A stretch of 64,000 nt of DNA from Symbiodinium natans (lineage: Eukaryota > Sar > Dinophyceae > Suessiales > Symbiodiniaceae). Shown piece after piece: positions 38,973 to 48,021 of the stretch. Location of the stretch: contig CAJNDS010002124.1 in assembly GCA_905221605.1 (NCBI GenBank), positions 1,392,421 through 1,456,420 of the forward strand, in the 5' to 3' direction. Made by a program: the position numbers and the translations under genes. Numbering within the stretch: position 1 is the first letter of the stretch; the number at the start of each line of letters is the position of its first letter. The notes under the pieces were generated by a model. The model ran no database searches, had not been told where the DNA came from, and was given only the letters and a program-made list of their open reading frames with translations.

Positions 38973-39119
38973 TCCCCCCAAACCTGTAATTTTCCTAAGC
39001 CCAATGCTAATCTGTTCCGCATGATGGATGGGAGCGGCCCCATATTTGATTCCGCCACGGCGAAGCGCTTCTATGACCAGGGCTTGCTGCACTTGCAACT
39101 TCACTTCACGCGTTGCGCT
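38973..39119 (+). CDS. Exon of a protein with a basic-His C-terminal motif
   Basis: Acceptor ccgaacctttag; 49 codons, phase 0-0: SPQTCNFPKPNANLFRMMDG, SGPIFDSATAKRFYDQGLLH, LQLHFTRCA. Donor gtaaga. The join to 39173 gives RCALLPKHHYMMHMVYDVME. Multicopy dinoflagellate hypothetical proteins with PKHH...H motifs come to mind, but this is memory, not a search. Confidence 0.7.
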
Positions 39120-39172
39120 GTAAGAGTTCGCGCACCTTGGGCGCAAACGTGCAGCTACGTTTCCTTTTTCAG

Positions 39173-39410
39173 CTCTTACCGAAGCATCATTATATGATGC
39201 ACATGGTGTACGACGTGATGGAGAAGCACATAAACCCCAAGTTTTATACGCTGCTTTGCGCCGAATCTTGGGTCGGGATCATGGGCAAGATTGCAAGAAC
39301 GAGAGTTTCGTGCGAGAGTTTCAAAACGAGTCCTGGAAAGACATGGTGTCAAGCTTGGCCTTCACGTTCGTCGTCTGAAAGGGCTCTTGAGTTTAGGGCG
39401 CAGGGCTTAA
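39173..39410 (+). pseudogene. Following exon, frameshifted by a 13-bp duplication
   Basis: Acceptor acgtttcctttttcag (53-nt intron). Frame LLPKHHYMMHMVYDVMEKHI, NPKFYTLLCAESWVGIMGKI, AR. gagagtttc then repeats after 13 nt (39301, 39314), and the plausible continuation VSKRVLERHGVKLGLHVRRL lies in another frame down to TAA 39408. The break looks like a recent inactivation or an assembly error. Confidence 0.65.
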
Positions 39411-39864
39411 GCCTAAAGGGCCTGTGGTTTGGGGCTTGAAGCCCAAGGGGGCTCGAAGCCCAAAGGGGGGCTTAGGGGGGCTGAAGGGCTGCAAGGAGGG
39501 AGCCCCTAAAATGGACCCCTTATTTTTAGGGTTTTAGGGTTTTAGGGTTTTAGGGTTTAGGGTTTAGGGTTTATATAGCCCCTATAGATACCTTATACAG
39601 CCCCTATCTACCCTAAGTAGCTCCTAAATACCCCCTGATAGCCCCTCAGGTCCCTTTTAAGGGTCCCTCCTAATTAGGCGCTTGACAATCGTAAGCCTAA
39701 AGCCCTAAAACCCTGAAACCCTGAAACCCTAAAACCCTAAAACCCTACAACCCTAAAACCCTAAAACCCTAAAACCCTAAACGTACCTAAACTAATTTCT
39801 AAGCTTTGGTCCCTTGAAGGGCCGAGGGTTTAAGGGCTTCGGGTTTCGGGTTCCGATGCTGCAG

Positions 39865-39913
39865 GCGGATGCGACCGCGGTGCGGCAGTGCCCCTTGCCT
39901 TAAGCTTGCAGTC
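39865..39913 (+). CDS. Coding exon with telomeric donor
   Basis: Acceptor gatgctgcag; frame GCDRGAAVPLALSLQ; donor GTTTAGGG. Confidence 0.55.
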
Positions 39914-40001
39914 GTTTAGGGTTTAGGGTGTAGGGTGTAGGGTTTAGGGTTTAGGGTTTAGGGTTTAGGGTCTAGGGTTTAGGGTTCAGGGCCTCTTCCA
40001 G

Positions 40002-40045
40002 ATATCCCCGCCTTTTGCAGTTCCCGCAAACCCCAAACCCTGAAG
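40002..40045 (+). CDS. Coding exon containing a CCCCAAA unit
   Basis: Acceptor ggcctcttccag; frame IPAFCSSRKPQTLK; donor gtaaag. The codons of RKPQTL are aaccccaaaccct, a telomere-like unit translated in frame. Confidence 0.6.
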
Positions 40046-40183
40046 GTAAAGCGCTATGAGCCCCAGAAACCCTTTCAACCCTATGAACCCTAAACCCTCA
40101 ACCCTGAACCCTACACCTTAAACCCTAAACCCTAGACCCTAGACCCTAAACCCTAAACCCTTACAACCCTAAACCCGTTGGAG

Positions 40184-40272
40184 GTTGTGGAATGTTGCAA
40201 CCTTACTGCTCTTTTGATGCCTTTTTCGAGGTATTTTGTGTGGGCCGAAAGACCACACAGATTGGGGATTCT
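40184..40272 (+). CDS. Coding exon
   Basis: After cgttggag; frame VECCNLTALLMPFSRYFVWA then ERPHRLGIL. A gtattt donor at 40231 may end it early. Confidence 0.45.
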
Positions 40273-40312
40273 CTAGTTGCTAAATTGCGCAAGGCTCCGT
40301 TTTTGAAAGTAA

Positions 40313-40481
40313 TCCCTAAGGGTCCATGTACCTTATTATATACTTGAGCCCCACAGTCCCTACATACGCAGTACCTTTGAGGCGCAGTACCTTTGAGGCC
40401 CAAGTATTCCTCTAAACCCTAAACCCTAAACCCTAAACCCTAAACCCTAAACCCTTATTTAGGTACATGGACCCTTAGGGA
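40313..40481. mobile_element. Telomeric array boxed by perfect 20-bp TIRs
   Basis: ccctaagggtccatgtacct (40314-40333) is the exact reverse complement of 40461-40480. The interior has a 16-bp tandem duplication (40367-40398) and about six CCCTAAA units. Confidence 0.8.
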
Positions 40482-40484
40482 ATG

Positions 40485-40572
40485 TCATCTCGGGGCACCG
40501 TACCAATCGTTGGATGGCCCGGGATCAGAATGGCGCTCAGGGCACCATGGTGGGATGTAGCCGATTGGGGGT
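40485..40572 (+). CDS. Coding exon abutting the TIR element
   Basis: Frame GHRTNRWMARDQNGAQGTMV then GCSRLG; donor gttttcggg. The acceptor is unclear. Confidence 0.45.
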
Positions 40573-40808
40573 TTTCGGGTTCAGGGTTTAGGGTCTTAGG
40601 GTTCAAAGCTTGGGTTTTAGGGTTTAAGGTTTAGGGTTCAGGGTTGAGGGTTTTTTTTCCGGTTTAGGGTTTTAAGGTTCTTTGTGTAGGGTTTAGGGGG
40701 TTTAAGGTGTAGGCTTCAGCGTTGAGCGTTTTGAGGGGCACTTTTTGGAGGTCTGCAAGTTCCCTCTCGAACTCTAAACCCCCTAAACTCTTAACCCTCT
40801 TGTTTCAG

Positions 40809-40873
40809 AAAGCCGGTGACCAACATCCGGAGCAGGTTCTTCTGCCGAGGCGAACTAGGCTGATGCGTCTAGG
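40809..40873 (+). CDS. Coding exon with telomeric donor
   Basis: Acceptor ctcttgtttcag; phase 0 frame KAGDQHPEQVLLPRRTRLMR; donor GTTTAGGG. Confidence 0.65.
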
Positions 40874-40955
40874 GTTTAGGGGTTAGGGTTTACAAGTAAG
40901 GGCTTAGCTGACGGAACATACCCAAACAGCAGCAGGCGTGCTGTATTTAGTTTAG

Positions 40956-41010
40956 GCTCGGATCAGGGGACGAAGATTCGGGTTATTGGGTGAACGCGCT
41001 GCTGTTCCTA
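40956..41010 (+). CDS. Coding exon
   Basis: Acceptor tagtttag. The phase matching the previous exon reads LGSGDEDSGYWVNALLFL; donor gtaggg. Confidence 0.6.
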
Positions 41011-41188
41011 GTAGGGCTTTTGTTGTTTAGAATTTTTCGGCCGTGCCCATGAACCTGAAACCCAAAAAACCTACAGTAATCTCTGATACGCCAAAACCCC
41101 TGAAGTCCCGAACCCAGCTCTGAAACCCTAAGCCCTAAACCCTAACCCCCCGAACCCCCCCCCAACCCTGAACCCTACCGTGCCCTAG

Positions 41189-41253
41189 GTAGCAAGGACG
41201 AGCTCATCGTATGCCCCAAAGAATGGCTACATGGGCCGTCAGGCTTCAACCGG
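41189..41253 (+). CDS. Coding exon
   Basis: Acceptor gtgccctag; best-looking frame SKDELIVCPKEWLHGPSGFN, although other frames are open too. The donor GTTGAGGG is a variant heptamer. Confidence 0.55.
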
Positions 41254-41501
41254 GTTGAGGGTTTAGGGTTTAGGGTTTAGGGTTTAGGGTTTAGGGTTTA
41301 GGGGTCCTGTTGGAACTGGGTTGGAGTGTGGGGCTTAGGGGCTTAGGGTCCCTAAGCTTTAAACCGTACCCTAAGCCCTGAATCCTCAATCCTGAACCCT
41401 AAAGCTTCAACCGTCCTGTTGGAACTGGGTTTGGGGGGGAGGGTTTAGGGGTTTAGGGCCCCTAAACCCTGAACCCTAAACCCTAAACCCTATAAACCAA
41501 G

Positions 41502-41589
41502 TGGGCTCTTCTGGCCAGTGTAAGACTCAACGACCTAAGCCCCCAAAAGCGAGGCCCCCAAGCCTTACCTCAAGAATCCAGCTTTTTGC
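41502..41589 (+). CDS. Coding-like segment
   Basis: After tataaaccaag; frame WALLASVRLNDLSPQKRGPQ then ALPQESSF. A gtgtaag donor inside (41520) may shorten it. It ends in ttgcttgcag directly against a TTTAGGG array. Confidence 0.4.
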
Positions 41590-41593
41590 TTGC

Positions 41594-41680
41594 AGGGGTT
41601 TAGGGTTTAGGGTTTAGGGTTTAGGGTTTAGGGTTTAGGGTTTAGGGTTTAGGGTTTAGGGTTTAGGGTTTAGGGTTTAG
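41594..41680 (+). repeat. TTTAGGG array
   Basis: Twelve perfect units whose last TTTAG is the acceptor of exon 41681. Confidence 0.95.
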
Positions 41681-41723
41681 CCAGGTAGCCAAAGTACCAG
41701 AATCCGGCTCTGCGGCTTCTCAG
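41681..41723 (+). CDS. Coding exon with telomeric acceptor
   Basis: Phase 0 after GGGTTTAG|: PGSQSTRIRLCGFS; possible GC donor gctaga. Confidence 0.5.
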
Positions 41724-41889
41724 GCTAGAGTCGAGGGCTTTGAGGGTCCAACCTTTGGTTCCCACTTTTTTGTTTGCAGGGGTTTAGGGTTTAGGGTTTA
41801 GGGTTTAGGGTTTAGGGTTTAGGGTTTAGGGTTTAGGGTTTGGGGTTTAGGGTTTAGGGTTTAGGGTTTAGGGTTTTAGGGTTTCTCAG

Positions 41890-41933
41890 ATCGCGATGCA
41901 GTGAACACAAGCCCCGCGCACGAAAGACGCAGC
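41890..41933 (+). CDS. Coding exon
   Basis: Acceptor ggtttctcag; frame SRCSEHKPRARKTQ; donor gtagac. Confidence 0.5.
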
Positions 41934-42152
41934 GTAGACCCCTGGATATACATGCAGCCACCCCTAAGCCTTAAACCCTAAACCGCTAGACCTAGCATAG
42001 TTCGAGTATGCCCAAGTCGCCCCAAAATCCATGTAAAGAACCCGCTCTAAGCCCTGGCCCTAGCTAAAGCCAAATCCCTAAACCCCAAACCCCGAAACCC
42101 CCAAACCCTAAGCCCAAACCCTAAACGCTAAACCCTAAACCCTAAACCGCAG

Positions 42153-42234
42153 GAGGCTACCGCTGCCTTCATGGGATCGGTCAAGGAGCCAAAATGGGAT
42201 TCGCGTGCCGAGAGAAGCAGGACTGCCTCCAGCC
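42153..42234 (+). CDS. Coding exon
   Basis: Acceptor taaaccgcag; phase 0 frame EATAAFMGSVKEPKWDSRAE then RSRTASS; donor gtaaac, running straight into CCCTAAA. Confidence 0.7.
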
Positions 42235-42338
42235 GTAAACCCTAAACCCTAAACCCTAAACCCTAAACCCTAAACCCTAAACCCTAAACCCTAAACCCTA
42301 AACCCATGCTTTTGAGCCATGAACCTGAGACTTGACAG

Positions 42339-42367
42339 TTCTCCACGTCACCCGAGGTCTTGCCAGA
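42339..42367 (+). CDS. Short coding exon
   Basis: Acceptor gacttgacag; frame FSTSPEVLPE. A donor gtcttg after SPE is possible. Confidence 0.4.
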
Positions 42368-42516
42368 GCTTAGGGCTTAGTACGGCTTAGTAGGGTTTAG
42401 GGGTTTTAGGGCTTCGAGGGTTTAGGGTTTAGGGGCTTACAGGGTTCCGGGTTTAGGGCGTAGAGGGTTTAAGGCTTGAGCGCGGGAGTTCGGGTGAAGG
42501 GCTCAGTATTCTGCAG

Positions 42517-42562
42517 TTTGCTGGTCGTTTTGAATTCGCATGTAGTGCGCAATGGGCTCAGG
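42517..42562 (+). CDS. Coding exon
   Basis: Acceptor gtattctgcag; phase 0 frame FAGRFEFACSAQWAQ; donor gtgtgg. Confidence 0.6.
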
Positions 42563-42635
42563 GTGTGGAGGGTGTAGGGTTTAGGGCTCAGGACTTGGCG
42601 CCTAGGGCTTTTACAAGGATTAAGGGATGCCCACC

Positions 42636-42855
42636 CTAAACCCTAAACCCTAAACCCTAAACCCTAAACCCTAAACCCTAAACCCTAAACCCTAAACCCT
42701 AAACCCTAAACCCTAAACCCTAAACCCTAACCCCTAAAACCTAAACCCTAAACCCTAAACCCTAAACCCTAAACCCTAAACCCTAAACCCTAAACCCTAA
42801 ACCCTAAACCCTAAACCCTAAACCCTAAACGCTAAACCCTAAACCCTAAACCCTA
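42636..42855. repeat. CCCTAAA array
   Basis: About thirty units, among the longest arrays in the window. Confidence 0.95.
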
Positions 42856-42857
42856 CA

Positions 42858-42956
42858 CTGCCGCTGGGGTACCACCTGGGGCCCAGCAGGAGGACGGAAA
42901 GTTTCCCTATGTTGACTGCCAAAGGCTGGGAGTCGCACCTGCAGGGGCTTTTGAGG
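42858..42956 (+). CDS. Coding exon, two frames open
   Basis: Either LPLGYHLGPSRRTESFPMLT with AKGWESHLQGLL, or (after gcccagcag) EDGKFPYVDCQRLGVAPAGA. It ends at GTTTAGGG. Confidence 0.5.
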
Positions 42957-43105
42957 GTTTAGGGTTTAGGGTTTAGGGTTTGGGGTTTAGGGTTTGGGGT
43001 TTAGGGTTTAGGGTTTCGGGTTTGGGGTTTGGGGTTTAGGGTTTGGGGTTTAGGGTTTAGGGTTTGGGGTTTCGGGTTTCGAGTTTTTTCCCATTTCGGG
43101 TTTCA

Positions 43106-43220
43106 GGACCCAGAGCAGGCCCTCATTCAATTTTTTAGGGTTTAGGTTCCCTTAGATCAGCCCTTTTAAACCAAAAATGGCACCTTCTTTATTCCTAGGT
43201 AGGCTTGGGTCCAGTTAGTC
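43106..43220 (+). mobile_element. GGGCACCC-family element, copy 5
   Basis: caggacccagagcagg ... tttagggtttaggttccctta ... aaccaaaaatggcacctt ... attcctaggtaggcttgggtcc. The ends are inverted repeats. Confidence 0.65.
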
Positions 43221-43410
43221 TTTTATTATTTGGGGGGCTGAAATGGGGACGGAAAGCAATTTCAATTTATCATGGTTGAGAGAATCAAAAGCAATGCGCC
43301 CACCCTAAGCCCTAAACCCTAAACCCTAACCCCTAAACCCTAAACCCTAAACCCTAAACCCTAAAACCTAAAACCTAAACCCTAACCGAGATATCCGAGT
43401 AAGCCCCCAG

Positions 43411-43492
43411 CCTAGATCGGGGTAGCACTCTGGTTCTTGAGCTTGCCCACATCTCCAAACACAAGCTGAAGAGCTGCTGTGCATTGGCATCG
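43411..43492 (+). CDS. Coding exon
   Basis: Acceptor agcccccag; frame LDRGSTLVLELAHISKHKLK then SCCALAS; donor gtttgt. Confidence 0.65.
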
Positions 43493-43499
43493 GTTTGTG

Positions 43500-43745
43500 G
43501 TCTAGGGTTTAGGGTTTAGGGTTTAGGGTTTAGGGTTTAGGGTTTAGGTTTTAGGTTTTAGGTTTTAGGTTTATATAGGGTTTAGGGTTTAGGGTTTAGG
43601 GTTAGGGTTTAGGGTTTAGGGTTTAGGGTTTAGGGTTTAGGGTTTAGGGTTTAGGGTTTAGGGTTTAGGGTTTAGGGTTTAGGGTTTAGGGTTTAGGGTG
43701 GGTTTAGGGTTTAGGGTTTAGGGTTTAGGGTTTAGGGTTTAGGGT
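43500..43745 (+). repeat. TTTAGGG arrays
   Basis: Two long blocks of TTTAGGG separated by TTTTAGG units. Confidence 0.95.
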
Positions 43746-43843
43746 GGTTCTAGGTCCCCTTATAAATGAAGTCAACCCCCTAGCCCTTAACCCTAAACCC
43801 CAAACTCTAAACCCTACAAGCCCAAAGTTCGAGACTCAACAAG

Positions 43844-43928
43844 GGTACCCGAGTTGACATGTGGGTTTTGGGCTACCAAGTCAAAATGATCCCACGTGTT
43901 GGGGTGGGAAACCTTTATGGAACAACAG
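43844..43928 (+). CDS. Coding exon
   Basis: Acceptor actcaacaag; phase 0 frame GTRVDMWVLGYQVKMIPRVG then VGNLYGTT. The donor is non-standard (g|gaaaat) or misplaced. Confidence 0.5.
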
Positions 43929-44285
43929 GAAAATCAGAAACTGGACCGCTGAATCAGAAACTGCGCATCAGAAGCTGCGCATCAGAAACCAGCCACGCAT
44001 CTGACACTCCGCATCAGAAACTGGCGCGCATCAGCAACTGCGCATCAGAAACTGCGCGCATCAGCAACTGCGCATCAGAAACCACCGCGCATCAGAAACC
44101 AGCACGAATCAGAAACTGCGCATCAGAAACCACCGCGAATCAGAAACTGCAAACATGCGCATCAGAAACCCACGCGAATCAGAAACTGCAAACATGCGCA
44201 TCAGAAACCCACGCGAATCAGAAACTGCGAGTCAGAAACTGCGCGTCTGAAACCCACGCGAATCAGAAACTGCTTTTTCAGAAAC
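43929..44285 (+). repeat. Minisatellite A (gcgcatcagaaact)
   Basis: About 25 degenerate 12-21 bp units built on atcagaaact/atcagaaacc. The open frame across it is repeat translation. Confidence 0.85.
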
Positions 44286-44670
44286 CGGGTGGGGGGGGGG
44301 TGGGGGGGGGTGGGGGGGGGGGCAGTCGCGCCCATGTCAGAAACTGCTTTTCCGAAACGGCGGACTGAACCGCTGCTTTTCAGAACGTGGTGGGGGGGGG
44401 TGGGGGGCAGTCGCGTGCAGGCGGCCAGCCCTGTCAGAACTGCCTTTAAAACGGGGTGGGGGGGGGTGGGGGTGCAGGCGGCCAGCCCATGTCAGAAACT
44501 GCTTTTCAGAAACGGGGGTGGGGGGGGGTGGAGGGCAGTCGCGTGCAGAAAAGGGGGTGGGGGGGTGGGGGGGGGGGTGGGGGGGTGGGGGGGGGGGGGG
44601 GGGGGGGGTCAGTCGCGTGCAGGCGGCCAGCCATGTCAGAAACTGCCTTTCGCAAACGCGGTGGGGGGTC
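44286..44670 (+). repeat. G-tract tandem repeat
   Basis: Units of tgtcagaaactgcttttc-agaaacg + ggtggggggg + cagtcgcgtgcaggcggccagcc, about five copies, with long G runs. Confidence 0.85.
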
Positions 44671-44924
44671 ACGCGCCCCTAAAAACCCTGAACCATAAAC
44701 CCTAAACCCCTTCGCGGGCCGCCGCGGCTCTTGGACCCGTAAAAAGCTTAGGTTTGATTTCCCGGTTGCTGAAGTTGCAAGAGCCCTGAGACCTAACCTT
44801 AAACCCTGAACCTTAAACCCTAAACCCTAAACCCTGAACCCTGAACCCTTAACCCTAAAGCCTAAACCTTAAACCCTGGACCCTAAACCCTACACCCAAC
44901 CCCCTGAACCCTAAACCCTCCGGT

Positions 44925-45330
44925 TTCCAAATCGGCCGTTCACCAGTTTCCGAATCAGGCGTTCACCAGTTTCCGAATCAGATGTTTGCCAGTTTCCGAA
45001 TCAGCCGTTCACCAGTTTCCGAATCAGCCGTTTGCCAGTTTCCGAATCAGCCGTTCACCAGTTTCCGAATCAGCCGTTTGCCAGTTTCCGAATCAGCCGT
45101 TTGCCGGTTTCCGAATCAGCCGTTCGCTAGTTTCTGAAACATCCGTTTCCTGGTTTCCGAATTTCCTGTTTTCAGTTTCTGATTCAGCTGTCTGGGTTTC
45201 TGATTCAGCCGCCCTGGTTTCTGATTCAAGCTTGGTTTCTGATTTTCCCGTTTCGGTTTCTGATTCAGGTCTGGTTTCTGATTCAACCGTTCTGGTTTCT
45301 GATTCAACCGTTCTGGTTTCCGAAAATTCC
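44925..45330 (-). repeat. Minisatellite B, inverted relative of A
   Basis: ~22-bp units agtttccgaatcagccgttc drift to ggtttctgattcaacc, whose complement is the atcagaaacc core of minisatellite A. Confidence 0.8.
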
Positions 45331-45349
45331 GTCGACCAACCTTTATGTC

Positions 45350-45485
45350 TCCCTAAACCCTAAACCCTAAACCCTAAGCCCTAAACCCTAAACCCTAAAC
45401 CCTAAACCCTAAACCCCAAACCCTAAACCCTAAACCCTAAACCCTAAACCCTAAACCCTAAACCCTAAACCCTAAACCCTAAACC
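45350..45485. repeat. CCCTAAA array
   Basis: About nineteen units. Confidence 0.95.
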
Positions 45486-45505
45486 TGTACTGTATGCCTT
45501 CTTAG

Positions 45506-45565
45506 GATACCCAGCCGGCTCGCTAGACATCGAGTCCTGGGACCAGGCAGTGCAGCATCGGCCAG
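45506..45565 (+). CDS. Coding exon
   Basis: Acceptor tatgccttcttag; frame YPAGSLDIESWDQAVQHRP; donor gtgtgag. Confidence 0.7.
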
Positions 45566-45756
45566 GTGTGAGCGCGGCTCACGATTTCCTCCTGCTTCCT
45601 TGAGGCTTTGAGGCTTTAAGACTTTAAGGCTTTGAGGGTTTAGGGTTTAGGCTTTAGGGTTTAAGGTGTAGGGTTTCGGGTTTAGGGTTTAGGGTTTGTA
45701 GAGATCGCCCCCAAACAGGGGGTTTAAGTTACTCTTATTTCTCATCCTCGTTTCAG

Positions 45757-45795
45757 GGAACCCCCAACAAGTTAGCCACCATTTAGGAACTCCTA
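45757..45795 (+). CDS. Coding exon
   Basis: Strong acceptor ctcatcctcgtttcag. The frame in phase with 45565 reads NPQQVSHHLGTPIP. The 3' edge is unclear. Confidence 0.5.
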
Positions 45796-45841
45796 TACCC
45801 TAAGCCCTAAGCCCTAAACCCTAAACCCTAAACCCTAAACA

Positions 45842-45883
45842 TATGTGCCGTTTCACATTTTCTCGGTTCGTGCCCTGAGGTGG
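45842..45883 (+). CDS. Coding-like segment
   Basis: Frame ICAVSHFLGSCPE before gtggct; the same frame stays open to 45950. No acceptor AG is seen. Confidence 0.4.
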
Positions 45884-46153
45884 CTGCCGAGCCGAGAGCA
45901 CTTACACCCCCAAAAAGCCTAAACCCCGAAAGCCCCAAAACACCCCATAGCCCCTAAACCCTAAAGCCCTGAACCCCCCAAAATTTGTGAAATCTCGGTC
46001 CTTTTGAGGGTTTGGGGCTTCTTTTGGCATACTTTGGGGTCTCGGTAAAGCCCTGAACTCCCTAAACCTCCGACCCCTAAAACCCTAAACCCCTAGTCAG
46101 GCTAAGATCATTTCTAGTGCCTGGAGCTCGGCTGTTTCCGCCTCGTTTCACAG

Positions 46154-46187
46154 AAGCCCTTGCTCCAGGGCCCAGGGAACGTAGCAA
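46154..46187 (+). CDS. Short coding exon
   Basis: Acceptor cgcctcgtttcacag; phase 0 frame KPLLQGPGNVA; donor gtaggttt. Confidence 0.6.
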
Positions 46188-46267
46188 GTAGGTTTAGGGT
46201 GATGAGTTTTGGGTTTAGGGATTATAGGGTTTTGGGTTTGAAGTTCCACCCTATGGCTGCAAGTCAG

Positions 46268-46369
46268 GTGTTGAAGTTCCACGCTATGGATTCAAGTACA
46301 GGTACATCTTTGGGAGAGTTCGGGCGTCTCAATTTTCCTGGGTGTTTGAGTTTTGAGCGCCAAGGAGCC
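46268..46369 (+). CDS. Coding exon, 3' end unsure
   Basis: After ctgcaagtcag; phase 0 frame VLKFHAMDSSTGTSLGEFGR then LNFPGCLSFERQGA. The donor is either gtaggg (46370) or an earlier gtgttt (46342). Confidence 0.45.
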
Positions 46370-46385
46370 GTAGGGTAGGGTTTAG

Positions 46386-46471
46386 GGTTCTGGGTGTGGT
46401 ACGACCTCCTTACGCACTTCCCTGAGCCTGCAAGTGACCACATGTTGGGGGCAATCACGGAGATGCTTTGA
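46386..46471 (+). CDS. Coding exon
   Basis: After GGGTTTAG|; frame FWVWYDLLTHFPEPASDHML then GAITEML. Another frame is open much further. Confidence 0.45.
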
Positions 46472-46562
46472 GCCTTCTAGACACCGCCAACTGCCCGCCA
46501 TAAGGGGCCTGGGGCTTAGAGGGTTTAGAGTCCTCTCCCAAAACCCTAACCCATAATACGAG

Positions 46563-46648
46563 TTTCGCTCTGAACCTCGATGACATCTTGATTGCCACCA
46601 ACACGTTGGGTCAGGGGCCACACGCCGATTTCGGTGTTCTAGAATCGG
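46563..46648 (+). CDS. Coding exon, DDILI motif
   Basis: After cataatacgag; frame FALNLDDILIATNTLGQGPH then ADFGVLES; donor gtctat. LDDILIA recalls the YxDD box of reverse transcriptases, but the Tyr is Asn and nothing else supports this. Confidence 0.5.
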
Positions 46649-46683
46649 GTCTATAGTGGGTTACACTGCACCCTCCGACGCAG

Positions 46684-46724
46684 GCGGGGGGTGCGGTGGG
46701 AGCGGGCAAATTGCGACCCTGGCC
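46684..46724 (+). CDS. Short coding exon
   Basis: Acceptor ctccgacgcag; phase 0 frame AGGAVGAGKLRPW; donor gtaaac. Confidence 0.5.
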
Positions 46725-46789
46725 GTAAACCCTAAGCCTGAAATCCCAGAATTCGAAACCACAAGCCCTAAGCCCCAAATCCTAGACCA

Positions 46790-47158
46790 CGACTGAAACA
46801 ATGGTTTTACAATTGCCTATCGCAGCCTCATTTACTCACTCAACTGTGCTGAATCACTCTCCTCGGTCGCTCACTCTCTCACTTCCACTCGAAAGAGGCA
46901 GCTGGTGATTTCGCCGCATGACAACCTCGCCCGAGAAGTGAAGTGCATCTTCGGCATCACATCATGAATCATGATTCTGCGTAGAATTTGTGCTTGTCCG
47001 GTGGATGAAGCGATTCGGCTACGATCGTCGTCGGCAATCAATCGTGCGTGGCGTTTTCTTGGTCAGCTCATTACACAGCTTTCCTGTAATTCCGCTCATG
47101 TTCCTGTAGCTTGTCCAACAGCTCAAAACTGTCAAAATGGAGCTGTCTCGCCTTTTGG

Positions 47159-47199
<41 letters not shown>

Positions 47200-47625
47200 G
47201 AAACGCATTTGGTTCAGCGCTTGCTGTCGCTGAATTAGACTCGCCATCTGTGGGCAGCTATGCGAGCCTTCCTCGTGCAGGACGTGACGTCAGTGTTCAT
47301 GCCTTCAACGAAAAAACACACTAAAATGGCTTCTTCAGCAAGTTGAATTGCCGAGGGATCCCATCGGAATGCCAACGTCTGGTTTTTGAATGGCTACGCG
47401 GGCATCGTAATTTGGTTTGCCAAGGCATGCCGAATTTTGAGCAAGCGCTTTTAGGGCGCCGAACCCGTCCTCTTCACGTTTTGTCAATGTCTCTTCAGCA
47501 AATCCTTGGGCAGGAATTAAGCCGACATGAAGCATGCAAAACATACATCACGAGCAGTCAACAAACAGCAAAAAACCAAGTGAGGCACCAAGCCCAAACC
47601 TCAACGAAAGCCTGACCTGCCTTAG
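46790..47625. other. Unique region without telomeric repeats
   Basis: Contains a (GA) microsatellite (47164-47196) and two plus-strand open frames (46971-47324 and 47343-47615, MNCRGIPSECQRLVFEWLRG) without recognisable domains. It could be a captured insert or long exons. Confidence 0.35.
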
Positions 47626-47826
47626 GGTTTACGGTTTATGGTTTTGGGTTTCGGGTTTCGGGTTTAGGGTTTGGGGTTTGGGGTTTGGGGTTGGGGTTTA
47701 GGGTTTGGGATTTAGGGTTTTGACTCATAGCCTGGCTCCAAAGACCCTAGACCACTGAGTCACCCTCTTTCGGCTTTTCCCAGGGTGGCGCGGTTTAAGG
47801 CTAAGAGTTAAGATGCTTCTCCTTAG

Positions 47827-47875
47827 CCATAGGGTCGTTCAAGCACTCAGGGGAGAACCCAATCGTTTGCTTCGG
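47827..47875 (+). CDS. Coding exon with telomeric donor
   Basis: Acceptor tctccttag; frame HRVVQALRGEPNRLLR; donor GTTTAGGG. It is phase-matched to 48022. Confidence 0.65.
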
Positions 47876-48021
47876 GTTTAGGGTTTAGGGTTTAGGGTTT
47901 AGGGTTTAGGGTTTAGCGTTTAGGGTTTAGCGTTTAGGGTTTAGGGTTTAGGGTCTAGGGTTTAGGGTTTAGGGTTTAGGGCTAGGGTTTAGGGTTTAGG
48001 GCTTCGGGCTTCGGGGCTCAG

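Noticed and set aside
42186-42197. 12-nt minus-strand match (CCATTTTGGCTC) to the dinoflagellate spliced-leader sequence
   Set aside because: It lies inside a strong plus-strand coding exon (VKEPKWDS), and the rest of the leader does not match.
43859-44368. 169-codon plus-strand open frame
   Set aside because: Only its first ~25 codons look like protein; the rest is translated minisatellite (CASETHANQKL repeats).
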